Position numbers and translations under genes: made by a program. The notes below the pieces were generated by a model that saw only the letters and a list, made by a program, of their open reading frames with translations, made no database searches and was not told the DNA's origin. This document shows, in pieces, positions 30,961-38,027 of a stretch of 38,099 nucleotides of DNA; position 1 is the first letter of the stretch, and every line of letters begins with the position of its first letter. The DNA lies in assembly GCA_002305755.1 (NCBI GenBank), contig DBQV01000004.1, positions 1 to 38,099 on the forward strand. Direction: 5' to 3'. This stretch comes from Christensenella sp. UBA1385. Lineage in GTDB: Bacteria > Bacillota > Clostridia > Christensenellales > Aristaeellaceae.

Positions 30961-31344
30961 CTATTTTGAACCGTTGGCCTTGTTCCACTCCGCCAGCCTG
31001 CGCGCGTCCTCAATCTCCAGATCGCGGCTGCCGGCCTGGGATTCAAGGTGGTGGGTCAGCTCGTGGCGCAGCACGCGGTCGATCTCAAGGCGCAGCCGGT
31101 CTTCATCCTCCATCAGATGTGGAAAGACCCTTTCAAAGGAGCCGTAATACAGCACAATGCCGCGGCCCATCACAGGATGACGATGGTATTCGCCCAGCGT
31201 ATACAGCCGCAGGCCCGGCCCTGCCCGCCTGTCGCGCTTTGCGTCCGGAGTGACCCCGATGCCAAGGTTGAGCCTCTCCATCACGGCATCCGGCAGCAGG
31301 GCGGCCTGTTCCTCAAGGATCGCGGCAAAGCGGTCGATGTTCAC
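30961..31344 (-). CDS. Small zincin-like metallopeptidase-family protein
   Basis: This is a cytosolic protein of about 127 residues with a HELTHHLE motif near its C-terminus, matching the HExxH zinc site of the minimal zincin family found widely in bacteria. The N-terminus (VNIDRFAAILEEQAALLPDA) is helical, and the middle contains LGEYHRHPVMGRGIVLYYGSF. I prefer the GTG at 31344, because GAGGTGAT lies about 5-8 bases upstream. The ATG at 31350 sits only 2 bases after the SD core. Peptidase activity is unproven in this family. Confidence 0.75.
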   Translation of the reverse strand: MNIDRFAAILEEQAALLPDAVMERLNLGIGVTPDAKRDRRAGPGLRLYTLGEYHRHPVMGRGIVLYYGSFERVFPHLMEDEDRLRLEIDRVLRHELTHHLESQAGSRDLEIEDARRLAEWNKANGSK

Positions 31345-31369
31345 GGCCATCACCTCATCTTTCGGATCC

Positions 31370-31378
31370 AGTATAGCA
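31370..31378 (-). promoter_or_regulatory. Extended -10 promoter of the zincin-like gene
   Basis: On the minus strand, TGC-TATACT (hexamer at 31370-31375) is followed by a short leader. Its -35 region falls inside the palindrome at 31383-31411. Confidence 0.5.
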
Positions 31379-31382
31379 CAGG

Positions 31383-31411
31383 AAGGGCTTCCCGCCGCGC
31401 GGGAAGCCCTT
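31383..31411. promoter_or_regulatory. 13-bp-arm palindrome between divergent promoters
   Basis: AAGGGCTTCCCGC (31383-31395) and its exact complement (31399-31411) are separated by 3 bases. The element covers the -35 zone of the minus-strand gene and ends 2 bases before the lacZ -35. It could be an operator shared by both promoters or a hairpin that blocks read-through. Confidence 0.5.
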
Positions 31412-31413
31412 GC

Positions 31414-31442
31414 TTGTTCGCCCATGGAGGCTGTGTTATAAT
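31414..31442 (+). promoter_or_regulatory. Promoter of lacZ
   Basis: TTGTTC (31414-31419) and TATAAT (31437-31442) are 17 bp apart, with TGT before the -10. Confidence 0.7.
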
Positions 31443-31475
31443 GTACGCAGCAAAAAAGAGCAGGAGAGTATCATC

Positions 31476-34400
31476 ATGCGCTTGAATGAATACCGGGACT
31501 TGAACTGCCTTCATATCAACCGCCTGCCCGACAGAACCACCGTGGTGCCCTATCCTGACGCGCATCTGGCCGCGGCGGGGGAGAGGGAGGCCTCGCCCTA
31601 CTTTCTTTCGCTGAACGGGCGCTGGGGCTTTCACCTGTACGGCAGCCCCTTTGAGATCCCCGACGATCCGGCGCTGTGGCTGAGCGACAGCGGCATCCGG
31701 GTGCCCGGCTGCTGGCAGATGCAGGGCTTCGGCGCGCCCCAGTATACCAATGTGAATTTCCCCATCCCCTATGACCCGCCCTATGTGCCGGACGAGACGC
31801 CCGTGGGCTGCTACCGCCGGGTGTTTGACCTGCCCGGAAGTTTTGCGGGCCGCTCCACGCGCATCCGCTTTGAGGGCGTGGACAGCTGCTACTATGCCTA
31901 TGTGAACGGGCGTCTGGCGGGCTTTTCCAAGGGGCCGCATCTGCCGGCGGAGTTCGACATCACCGGCCTTGTCCGGGAGAAGGACAACGTGCTGCAGGTG
32001 CTGGTGTTCCAGTGGTCCGACGGCACCTACCTTGAGGATCAGGATAAGTGGCGGCTGAGCGGCATTTTCCGCGACGTGATGCTGCTCAGCTTCGGTGAAA
32101 CCGCCATCTGCGATGTGAAGGCCGACGCGAGCCTGGACAGCGATCTCACCACCGGCTTGCTGCAGTTGCGCGTGAAGGCGCGCGGCGCGCAGGAGGTGCA
32201 GGTGCGCCTGATGGACGGAGACAGCGTGATGCTGGAGGCGGCCGTGCCCGTAGTGGGCGGCAAGGCCTCCGCCCGTTACGCCTTCCCCAGGGTGGAGGCG
32301 TGGACGGCTGAGACGCCCAGGCTTTACGATCTGTACGTTTCGGTGCCTGGCCAGTGCGAGCATCTGCGCATCGGCATGCGGCGGGTGGACATCATCGGCG
32401 GCGTGTTCTGCGTGAACGGCAGGCCTGTGAAGCTTAAGGGCGTCAACCGGCACGATACCCACATGAGCCTCGGCTCTTTCTCCACCACGGACACGATGCT
32501 GCGCGACGTGCTGATCATGAAGCGCTTCAACGTGAACTGCGTGCGCACCAGCCATTATCCGCCTGATCAGCGCTTCCTTGATCTGTGCGACGAGTACGGC
32601 CTCTATGTGGTGGACGAGGCGGATATCGAGTGCCACGGCGTGGTCTCCTTTGACAGCTATGACCTGATCGCCGGCGATCCTGCTTGGACGGCGCAGTTTG
32701 TTGACCGCGGCCTGCGCATGGTGGCGAGGGACCGCAACCACCCCAGCATCATCTCCTGGTCGCTGGGCAACGAATCGGGCTACGGCGTGGTGCACCAGAG
32801 CATGGGCGAGGCCATGCGCCGCAAGGACGCGAGCCGCCCCATCCACTATGAGCGCGACCGGCAGGCCCAGACGGCCGATTTCTACAGCGAGATGTATACC
32901 ACCGTGGAAAAGGTGATCGAGTACGGGGCACGGGAGGACCCGAAACCCTTCTTCCTGTGCGAGTATGCCCATGCCATGGGGCAGGGCCCCGGCAACCTGG
33001 AGGATTACTGGCAGGCCATCTACCACAGCCCGCGCCTGATGGGCGGCTGCGTGTGGGAGTTTGTGGATCACGGCATCACCAAAGAAGCGCCCGACGGCAG
33101 CGGACCCTACTGGGCCTACGGCGGCGACTTTGGCGAGTATCCGCACGACGCCAACTTCTGCGTGGATGCGCTGCTCTACCCGGACAGGACGCCACACACG
33201 GGCATGCTGGAATACGCGCATGTGATCCGCCCGGCGCGCCTGGAGACGGTCAATGAGGCGGAGGGCCGCTTCGCCCTGCGCAACTGCCTGGACTTTACCG
33301 ACCTGGATCAATATACCTGCAGCTGGCGGCTGGAGCATCTGGGCAGGCTGATCCGCGAGGGCAGCGTGGCCCTTGGTTGTCCGGCGGGCGAGACGATGCC
33401 GCTCGAGCTTGAGCTGGGCGACTATCCCCGCGGCAGTGTGCTGACGGTGGAACTGGCGCTGAAGCGCTCCACCCTTTGGGCGAAGGCCGGACACGTGGTC
33501 GCGCGCGACCAGGCCGAGCTGAGCCTCGGTCATGAGGAGAGCGCGGCGCGCCTGCCGCACAAGCCGCTCGTCCTTGATAAGAAAGAAGATCAGATCACGG
33601 TGCGCTGCGGCGAGACCGCCTATCGCTTCAGCTTCGCGGCGGCGGGGCTTGAAAGCATCGAGCATGCGGGCAGGAGCCTGCTGTGCAGGCCGCTGAGCCT
33701 CAATGTGTGGCGCGCGCCCACTGACAACGACCGGGGCTTCGGCGCGGACATTGCCGCCCGGTGGGCCAAGTACGGCCTTGACAAGCTGCAGGCCCGCGTG
33801 ACCGCCTTTGAGGCGGAGCAGGAGGGTGAGGAGATCATGGTCAGGGTCAGCAGCGTGCACGCGCCCAAGATCTTCAGGCCGCTGCTCACGCTGGATCAGC
33901 GCTTCCGCTTCCTGCCCTGCGGCAGGGTGGAGCTGACGGCCGATTACACGCCCTATCCCGGCAACGAGAAGCTGCTGGAAGACATGTACCTGCCGCGCCT
34001 GGGCCTGCGCTTTGCCATGCCGGAGACCTTTGACAGGGTGGATTGGTATGGACGGGGCCCCAAGGAAAGCTACCCGGACAAGAAACTGGGCATGCTGTTG
34101 GGCGTCTACAGCGCCTCTGTGGACGAGCTGCATGAGCCCTATGTGTTCCCGCAGGAGAACGGCTCGCACGCCGATACAAGCTATGTGGCCCTCTCCGATG
34201 AAGCGGGCTGCGCGCTGATGATCGCCGGCGACCGCTTCTCATTCAGCGCCCACCACTACACTCAGGAGGCGCTGACGGAGGCCAAGCACACCTATGAGCT
34301 GAAGCCAGCCCCGCTGACGGAGGTCTGCGTGGATGGCGTGATGGGCGCGCTGGGCAGCAACAGCTGCGGGCCGGAGCCGCTGAAGGGCGACAGGCTCTAT

Positions 34401-34514
34401 CTGCATAAGCAGCGCAGCTTCCGCTTCAGCCTGACGGTGCTGGACAGACAGACACAATCCGTGATTTTGACAGCCAAAAGGCTGATGGAGCAGAAAGGAC
34501 AGCAGGAAGAATGA
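31476..34514 (+). CDS. lacZ: Beta-galactosidase, GH2 (LacZ type)
   Basis: This is a 1012-residue cytosolic glycoside hydrolase of the LacZ size class that cleaves lactose and other beta-galactosides. The jelly-roll sugar-binding domain includes SLNGRWGFHLYGSP and PGCWQMQGFGAPQYTNV. The catalytic barrel has KGVNRHDTH, RTSHYPPDQRFLDLCDEYGL, the acid/base Glu433 in SLGNESGYG and the nucleophile Glu496 in LCEYAHAMG. The C-terminal beta-galactosidase small-chain domain follows (VWRAPTDNDRG). ATG 31476 is 8-9 bases after CAGGAG. It overlaps the next gene by 4 bases. No signal peptide is present. Confidence 0.96.
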   Translation: MRLNEYRDLNCLHINRLPDRTTVVPYPDAHLAAAGEREASPYFLSLNGRWGFHLYGSPFEIPDDPALWLSDSGIRVPGCWQMQGFGAPQYTNVNFPIPYDPPYVPDETPVGCYRRVFDLPGSFAGRSTRIRFEGVDSCYYAYVNGRLAGFSKGPHLPAEFDITGLVREKDNVLQVLVFQWSDGTYLEDQDKWRLSGIFRDVMLLSFGETAICDVKADASLDSDLTTGLLQLRVKARGAQEVQVRLMDGDSVMLEAAVPVVGGKASARYAFPRVEAWTAETPRLYDLYVSVPGQCEHLRIGMRRVDIIGGVFCVNGRPVKLKGVNRHDTHMSLGSFSTTDTMLRDVLIMKRFNVNCVRTSHYPPDQRFLDLCDEYGLYVVDEADIECHGVVSFDSYDLIAGDPAWTAQFVDRGLRMVARDRNHPSIISWSLGNESGYGVVHQSMGEAMRRKDASRPIHYERDRQAQTADFYSEMYTTVEKVIEYGAREDPKPFFLCEYAHAMGQGPGNLEDYWQAIYHSPRLMGGCVWEFVDHGITKEAPDGSGPYWAYGGDFGEYPHDANFCVDALLYPDRTPHTGMLEYAHVIRPARLETVNEAEGRFALRNCLDFTDLDQYTCSWRLEHLGRLIREGSVALGCPAGETMPLELELGDYPRGSVLTVELALKRSTLWAKAGHVVARDQAELSLGHEESAARLPHKPLVLDKKEDQITVRCGETAYRFSFAAAGLESIEHAGRSLLCRPLSLNVWRAPTDNDRGFGADIAARWAKYGLDKLQARVTAFEAEQEGEEIMVRVSSVHAPKIFRPLLTLDQRFRFLPCGRVELTADYTPYPGNEKLLEDMYLPRLGLRFAMPETFDRVDWYGRGPKESYPDKKLGMLLGVYSASVDELHEPYVFPQENGSHADTSYVALSDEAGCALMIAGDRFSFSAHHYTQEALTEAKHTYELKPAPLTEVCVDGVMGALGSNSCGPEPLKGDRLYLHKQRSFRFSLTVLDRQTQSVILTAKRLMEQKGQQEE

Positions 34515-35233
34515 AGATTTGCGGGCACCGCGGCGCGTCAGGATACGCGCCGGAGAACACACTGGAGGCCTTTAAGCTGGCGGCTGAGCAGGGCGCAGAT
34601 GCGGTAGAGCTGGATGTGCACCTGACGCGCGACGGCGAGCTTTTGGTCGCGCACGATGAGAAGATCGACCGCGTGTCCGACGGCACGGGCCTGATCGCCG
34701 AGCAGACACTGGCGCAGCTGAAAAAATACAATTTCAACAAGCTGCACCCCGAATATGAGAACGCCAAGGCCCCCACGCTGCGCGAGGTGTACGAGCTGCT
34801 CAAGCCTCTGGGGCTCGGGATCAACGTGGAGCTCAAGACCGGCGTCAATCCTTATCCGGGCATCGAGGAAAAGGTGCTGGACCTGGCGGCGGAGATGGGC
34901 ATGGAGGACAGGGTGATCTATTCCTCCTTTAACCACATGACCCTGGAGCGTCTGCGCGCCCTGAAGGACGACGTGTACTGCGGCGCGCTGTACGAGGCCG
35001 CGCTGCTGCGTCCCTGGCGCTACGCCAAGGACAATGGCCTGAACGCGCTGCATCCGCCCTTTGTCAGCGTGCTCTATATGCCCGATTTCTGCCGCAAGGC
35101 GCATAAGGCGGGCATCGAAGTGAACGTGTGGACGGTGAACACCGAGCGGGACATGAAGGGCGTGATCGAGGCCGGCGTGGACATGATGATCACCAATTAC
35201 CCTGACCGCGCGAGGGCGCTGCTGAACCTGTGA
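34511..35233 (+). CDS. Glycerophosphodiester phosphodiesterase
   Basis: This is a 240-residue cytosolic enzyme that hydrolyses glycerophosphodiesters to glycerol 3-phosphate and an alcohol. Catalytic elements are HRGASGYAPENT at the N-terminus, ELDVHLTRDGELLVAHDE (metal-binding Glu/Asp and catalytic His) and NVELKTG. The C-terminal VNVWTVNTERDM is typical. The ATGA overlap with lacZ shows co-transcription. The pairing is unexpected: it may let the cell use galactosylglycerol-type or other glycolipid breakdown products, which is inference. Confidence 0.92.
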   Translation: MKICGHRGASGYAPENTLEAFKLAAEQGADAVELDVHLTRDGELLVAHDEKIDRVSDGTGLIAEQTLAQLKKYNFNKLHPEYENAKAPTLREVYELLKPLGLGINVELKTGVNPYPGIEEKVLDLAAEMGMEDRVIYSSFNHMTLERLRALKDDVYCGALYEAALLRPWRYAKDNGLNALHPPFVSVLYMPDFCRKAHKAGIEVNVWTVNTERDMKGVIEAGVDMMITNYPDRARALLNL

Positions 35234-35344
35234 GCCCGGTTTGTTCCAATGTGGCGGAAAAACGGCCGATGAACACAGGTTTGCACAAACTTATCGCCAA
35301 AACTTTGGTGGATTTATCGGATATGCGCCGGACCTGTATTTCGT

Positions 35345-35350
35345 TATAAT
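35345..35350 (+). promoter_or_regulatory. -10 element of the sugar ABC ATPase gene
   Basis: A TATAAT lies 57 bases before the start codon. The -35 at 17 bp is poor, so activation may be needed. The leader contains a small GGCGC/GCGCC hairpin. Confidence 0.5.
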
Positions 35351-35406
35351 CTTTATGAAACATGGCGCGGAGGCGCCTTCACGATCAAACTGACGGAGGT
35401 ATGCTC

Positions 35407-36528
35407 ATGGCAAGTGTAAGCTTGAAGCACATTTACAAGGTTTATTCCGGAAACGTGACCGCGGTGAGCGATTTCACGCTGGATATCGAAGACAAGGAGT
35501 TTGTCGTACTGGTCGGCCCCTCCGGCTGCGGCAAGTCCACCACCCTGCGCATGGTTGCCGGCCTTGAGGAGATTTCCGATGGCGAGCTCTACATCGGCGA
35601 TCGTCTTGTCAACGACGTTGCCCCCAAGGATCGCGACATCGCGATGGTGTTCCAGAACTATGCCCTGTATCCGCACATGACGGTGTACGATAACATGGCC
35701 TTCGGCCTCAAGCTGCGCAAGACCCCCAAGGATGAGATCAAGCGCCGCGTGGAAGCCGCCGCCCGCATCCTGGACATCGAGTACCTGCTCAACCGCAAGC
35801 CCAAGGCCCTGTCCGGCGGCCAGCGCCAGCGCGTTGCCCTCGGCCGCGCTATCGTGCGTGAGCCCAAGGTCTTCCTGATGGATGAGCCTCTCTCCAACCT
35901 GGACGCCAAACTGCGCGTGGCCATGCGCACCGAGATCACCAAGCTGCATCAGCGCCTGCAGACCACCTTCATCTACGTGACCCATGATCAGACCGAGGCC
36001 ATGACCATGGGCTCCCGCATCTGCATCATGAAGGACGGCTTCATCCAGCAGGTGGATACCCCCCAGAACAATTACGACTATCCCAACAACAAGTTTGTGG
36101 CCGGCTTCATCGGCAGCCCGCAGATGAACTTCTTCGATGTCACCCTGAAGGCGGAGAATGGCAAGGTGTACGCCCTGTTTGGCGACAACAAGATCCTTGT
36201 ACCCGATGAGAAGGTCAAGAAGCTGGTGGATGAGAGCTATGTGGGCAAGGAAGTCACCATGGGCATCCGCCCGGAGAACATCTCCGACAACCCTGCCGCC
36301 GTAGCTGCCAACCCCGAGGCCGTGATCTCCGTGCACGTGGAAGTGACCGAACTGATGGGCTCTGAGACCTACCTGTACTTCTCCACCTCCGGCAAGAACG
36401 AGAACGTGATCGCGAGGGTCGACCCCCGTACCACGACGCGCAACGGCGACGACACCAAGGTTGTGCTGGATACCAGCCGTCTGCATTTCTTCGACAAGGA
36501 GACCGAAAACACCATCCTGAGCCGCTGA
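35407..36528 (+). CDS. Sugar ABC transporter ATP-binding protein (MsmX/UgpC type)
   Basis: This is a 373-residue ATPase of the CUT1 carbohydrate importer group. Walker A is GPSGCGKST at residues 37-45, the signature is LSGGQRQRVALGRA, Walker B is VFLMDEPLSNLDAKLR, and the H-loop is YVTHDQTEA. A C-terminal MalK-like regulatory domain (from about residue 240, MGIRPENI, ELMGSETYLYF) is present. No permease or binding protein is adjacent, so like MsmX it may serve several importers in trans. GGAGGT lies 6 bases before ATG 35407. Codon use is strongly biased, as in gap and rplS, suggesting high expression. Confidence 0.93.
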   Translation: MASVSLKHIYKVYSGNVTAVSDFTLDIEDKEFVVLVGPSGCGKSTTLRMVAGLEEISDGELYIGDRLVNDVAPKDRDIAMVFQNYALYPHMTVYDNMAFGLKLRKTPKDEIKRRVEAAARILDIEYLLNRKPKALSGGQRQRVALGRAIVREPKVFLMDEPLSNLDAKLRVAMRTEITKLHQRLQTTFIYVTHDQTEAMTMGSRICIMKDGFIQQVDTPQNNYDYPNNKFVAGFIGSPQMNFFDVTLKAENGKVYALFGDNKILVPDEKVKKLVDESYVGKEVTMGIRPENISDNPAAVAANPEAVISVHVEVTELMGSETYLYFSTSGKNENVIARVDPRTTTRNGDDTKVVLDTSRLHFFDKETENTILSR

Positions 36529-36612
36529 GGCAAAAGGACAGAGACCGGAGGCACGCCTGAGAACCCCGGTGCGGCCGCTTTCGGAACCCAACCGTCATTG
36601 AATGTATTGTTG

Positions 36613-36650
36613 AGGATGAGCCCGGCATTTTGCCGGGCTCATCCTTTCCT
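36613..36650 (+). terminator. Terminator of the sugar ABC ATPase gene
   Basis: A perfect 15-bp stem (AGGATGAGCCCGGCA at 36613-36627 with 36631-36645) and a 3-base loop are followed by TTCCTGTC. Confidence 0.82.
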
Positions 36651-36883
36651 GTCAAGCTCCGGCCTGTCGGTCTGTCGCCTGTGCTGAAGCGGAGCCGTCG
36701 GAGCCTCGTGGGGATAGAAGGGTTGAGGAGCGTTTTCGGGCTCTCTGGCGGCATCTCGGAAATCATACCATTTTCTCCCTTGACAAACGGGCTTTTCTCT
36801 GAGTCGTCACCTGAAAAACTGTAAATTGATGCATCTTCTTAACGGATTTGTCATAATTTGGGGAGGGGCAGAATCTCTGTTCG

Positions 36884-37201
36884 TGTGGACAAAAAATGGG
36901 GAAAAACCTTTCGACGGCCTGTGGATAAATTCCGCGTTATTTACACCGTTTTTTCAAAATCACGCTCTTTCCGAGCCTTTTGGCGCCCTGAAAAGAAAAA
37001 TCTGTGGATAAGTTTGTGGAAAGTGGGGATAGCTGAGGATTTTGGACTCTCTGAATATCTATCAAGCGTTCATGCTGCATAAGCAGCCTTTCGGGGGTTG
37101 AAACGGCTCAGAAGGGGTGAATAATGCCGTATACTCACGCGTTTCAATTGCATAAAAATGCGCATATTATAGAATTCATACAATTGCTCGCTTGTGGATA
37201 T
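36884..37201. other. DnaA-box cluster (candidate origin or DnaA-binding locus)
   Basis: Two perfect boxes TGTGGATAA (complement TTATCCACA) lie at 36920-36928 and 37003-37011. One-mismatch copies are at 36884-36892 (TGTGGACAA) and 37193-37201 (TGTGGATAT). Weaker copies are at 37015-37022, and at 36937-36945 (TTATTTACA) in opposite orientation. They lie within 320 bases of AT-rich noncoding DNA. dnaA and dnaN are not in the window. Confidence 0.5.
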
Positions 37202-37486
37202 CCGGCTTGTACAAATCTTGTTTTTCGCTACGAAACGCCGCCCGGGTCAGGGCAGTTGCATACAAAAATATAGAAGAGCCAAACGCGGTTATACGTATAT
37301 AAGCAACGCCATCTCTGCGTTCCCGCGCTTGTGTGTCCGTTGCGTTTCATTTCTTCCCCACATCAGGAGCATTTCATTTGTTTCATGCGGTAAGCATGTA
37401 TTCCAAAATCTAAAAGTGCAAAATCCCCTTGACTCCATTGAGGTTATTGCACTTCTCAGACACACTTTTTGTCCTGTAACCCTGAA

Positions 37487-37515
37487 TTCCCCAGTTTTCC
37501 CCATTATTTTCCCCA
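37487..37515 (+). repeat. Three helically phased TTCCCCA repeats
   Basis: TTCCCCA occurs at 37487-37493, 37497-37503 and 37509-37515, with starts 10 and 12 bp apart. A further TTCCCCA is at 37354-37360 and the complement TGGGGAA is at 36897-36903. The spacing of about one helical turn resembles an iteron-like protein-binding array. Confidence 0.45.
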
Positions 37516-37651
37516 TAATCAAAAACTGGTATAAATGAAAAAAACCGAATCTATTGCAGATTCAGGGAATTCATGGTCAGACTGTCTGAAAACGCAAAGC
37601 ATCGACGATTTTATGTACGGATTGGCAGTAAGTTTCGGCCACAATATACAA

Positions 37652-37696
37652 AAACCGCCCTACTTTCTTGATAAATCAAGAGTTTCCAGGCGGTTT
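37652..37696 (-). terminator. Second copy of the tRNA terminator hairpin
   Basis: AAACCGCC (37652-37659) pairs with GGCGGTTT (37689-37696), with an inner TCTTGAT/ATCAAGA stem. It is followed on the minus strand by a T-rich tract. It duplicates the hairpin at 37776-37820 at a distance of 124 bp and could act as a back-up terminator. Confidence 0.6.
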
Positions 37697-37773
37697 GTGG
37701 TCAGACTGTCTGAAAACGCAAAGCATCGGCGATTATTTGTATAAATTGTCTGATGATATCAACCATGGAATAC

Positions 37774-37820
37774 AAAAACCGTCCGTTTTCCTTGATAAAT
37801 CAAGGGTTTTCGGACGGTTT
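37774..37820 (-). terminator. Terminator of the tRNA-Thr-tRNA-Pro unit
   Basis: On the minus strand, directly after the tRNA-Pro CCA, a 10-bp stem (37776-37785 with 37811-37820) and an inner 7-bp stem CCTTGAT/ATCAAGG with an internal loop are followed by a T-run. Confidence 0.8.
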
Positions 37821-37821
37821 G

Positions 37822-37898
37822 TGGTCGAGGTGCCGGGATTCGAACCCGGGGCCTTTTGGTCCCGAACCAAACGCGCTACCAGACTGCGCTACACCTCG
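37822..37898 (-). tRNA. tRNA-Pro, anticodon CGG
   Basis: This is a 77-base cloverleaf on the minus strand. The acceptor CGAGGTG pairs with CACCTCG, followed by discriminator A and encoded CCA. The anticodon stem TTTGG/CCAAA encloses loop TTCGGGA, giving anticodon CGG (reads CCG). The T-arm CCGGG-TTCGAAT-CCCGG is canonical. Its 5' end directly abuts the CCA of tRNA-Thr with no spacer. Confidence 0.96.
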
Positions 37899-37974
37899 TG
37901 GAGCCAATGAAGGGACTTGAACCCTTGACCTGCGGTTTACGAAACCGCTGCTCTGCCAGCTGAGCTACATTGGC
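37899..37974 (-). tRNA. tRNA-Thr, anticodon CGT
   Basis: This is a 76-base cloverleaf on the minus strand. The acceptor GCCAATG pairs with CATTGGC, followed by T and encoded CCA. The anticodon loop TTCGTAA gives anticodon CGT (reads ACG). The D-arm GCTC-AGCTGGCA-GAGC and the T-arm with GTTCAAGTC are canonical. It is the first tRNA of the pair, about 20 bases downstream of its promoter. Confidence 0.96.
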
Positions 37975-37998
37975 ATGCCGAATAAATCAGCAAACAAT

Positions 37999-38027
37999 AT
38001 GATAGCACATCCATGGTGACGCGTCAA
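37999..38027 (-). promoter_or_regulatory. Promoter of the tRNA-Thr-tRNA-Pro unit
   Basis: On the minus strand, TTGACG (38022-38027) and TATCAT (37999-38004) are 17 bp apart, with TGC directly before the -10. Confidence 0.8.

Larger units (their letters stand above)
36651..37573. other. Gene-free, AT-richer stretch
   Basis: About 920 bases hold no reading frame with a ribosome binding site or recognisable product. Base composition is visibly more AT-rich than the flanks. The stretch contains a DnaA-box cluster, TTCCCCA repeats and small dyads: GCTGC/GCAGC at 37074-37087, an 8-bp-arm hairpin AAGTGCAA/TTGCACTT at 37414-37454, and GAATCT/AGATTC near 37546-37562. Confidence 0.7.
37575..37822. repeat. 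Tandem duplication of a 124-bp unit carrying a long hairpin
   Basis: Two units start at 37575 and 37699 with a period of exactly 124 bp and no indels. The first ~32 bases are almost identical and include the palindrome CAGACTGTCTG (37578-37588 and 37702-37712). The last ~50 bases form a two-part hairpin in each unit. The middle ~35 bases have diverged. The second unit runs into the tRNA-Pro 3' end. Stem positions covary between units. Confidence 0.8.

Noticed and set aside
31350..34169. Open frame of over 900 codons on the minus strand opposite lacZ
   Set aside because: It is antisense to a clear GH2 gene, with His/Arg/Ala-rich composition and no ribosome binding site.
37194..37538. 114-codon plus-strand frame in the gene-free stretch
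   Set aside because: It has no SD, starts inside a DnaA-like box, and its composition is unlike a folded protein. The AT-rich context gives such frames by chance.
37535..37910. Two overlapping plus-strand frames with similar peptides over the tandem repeat
   Set aside because: The similarity follows from the 124-bp DNA duplication. One frame reads into the tRNA-Pro gene, giving the well-known false peptide ending. No SD is present, and hairpin covariation favours an RNA role.
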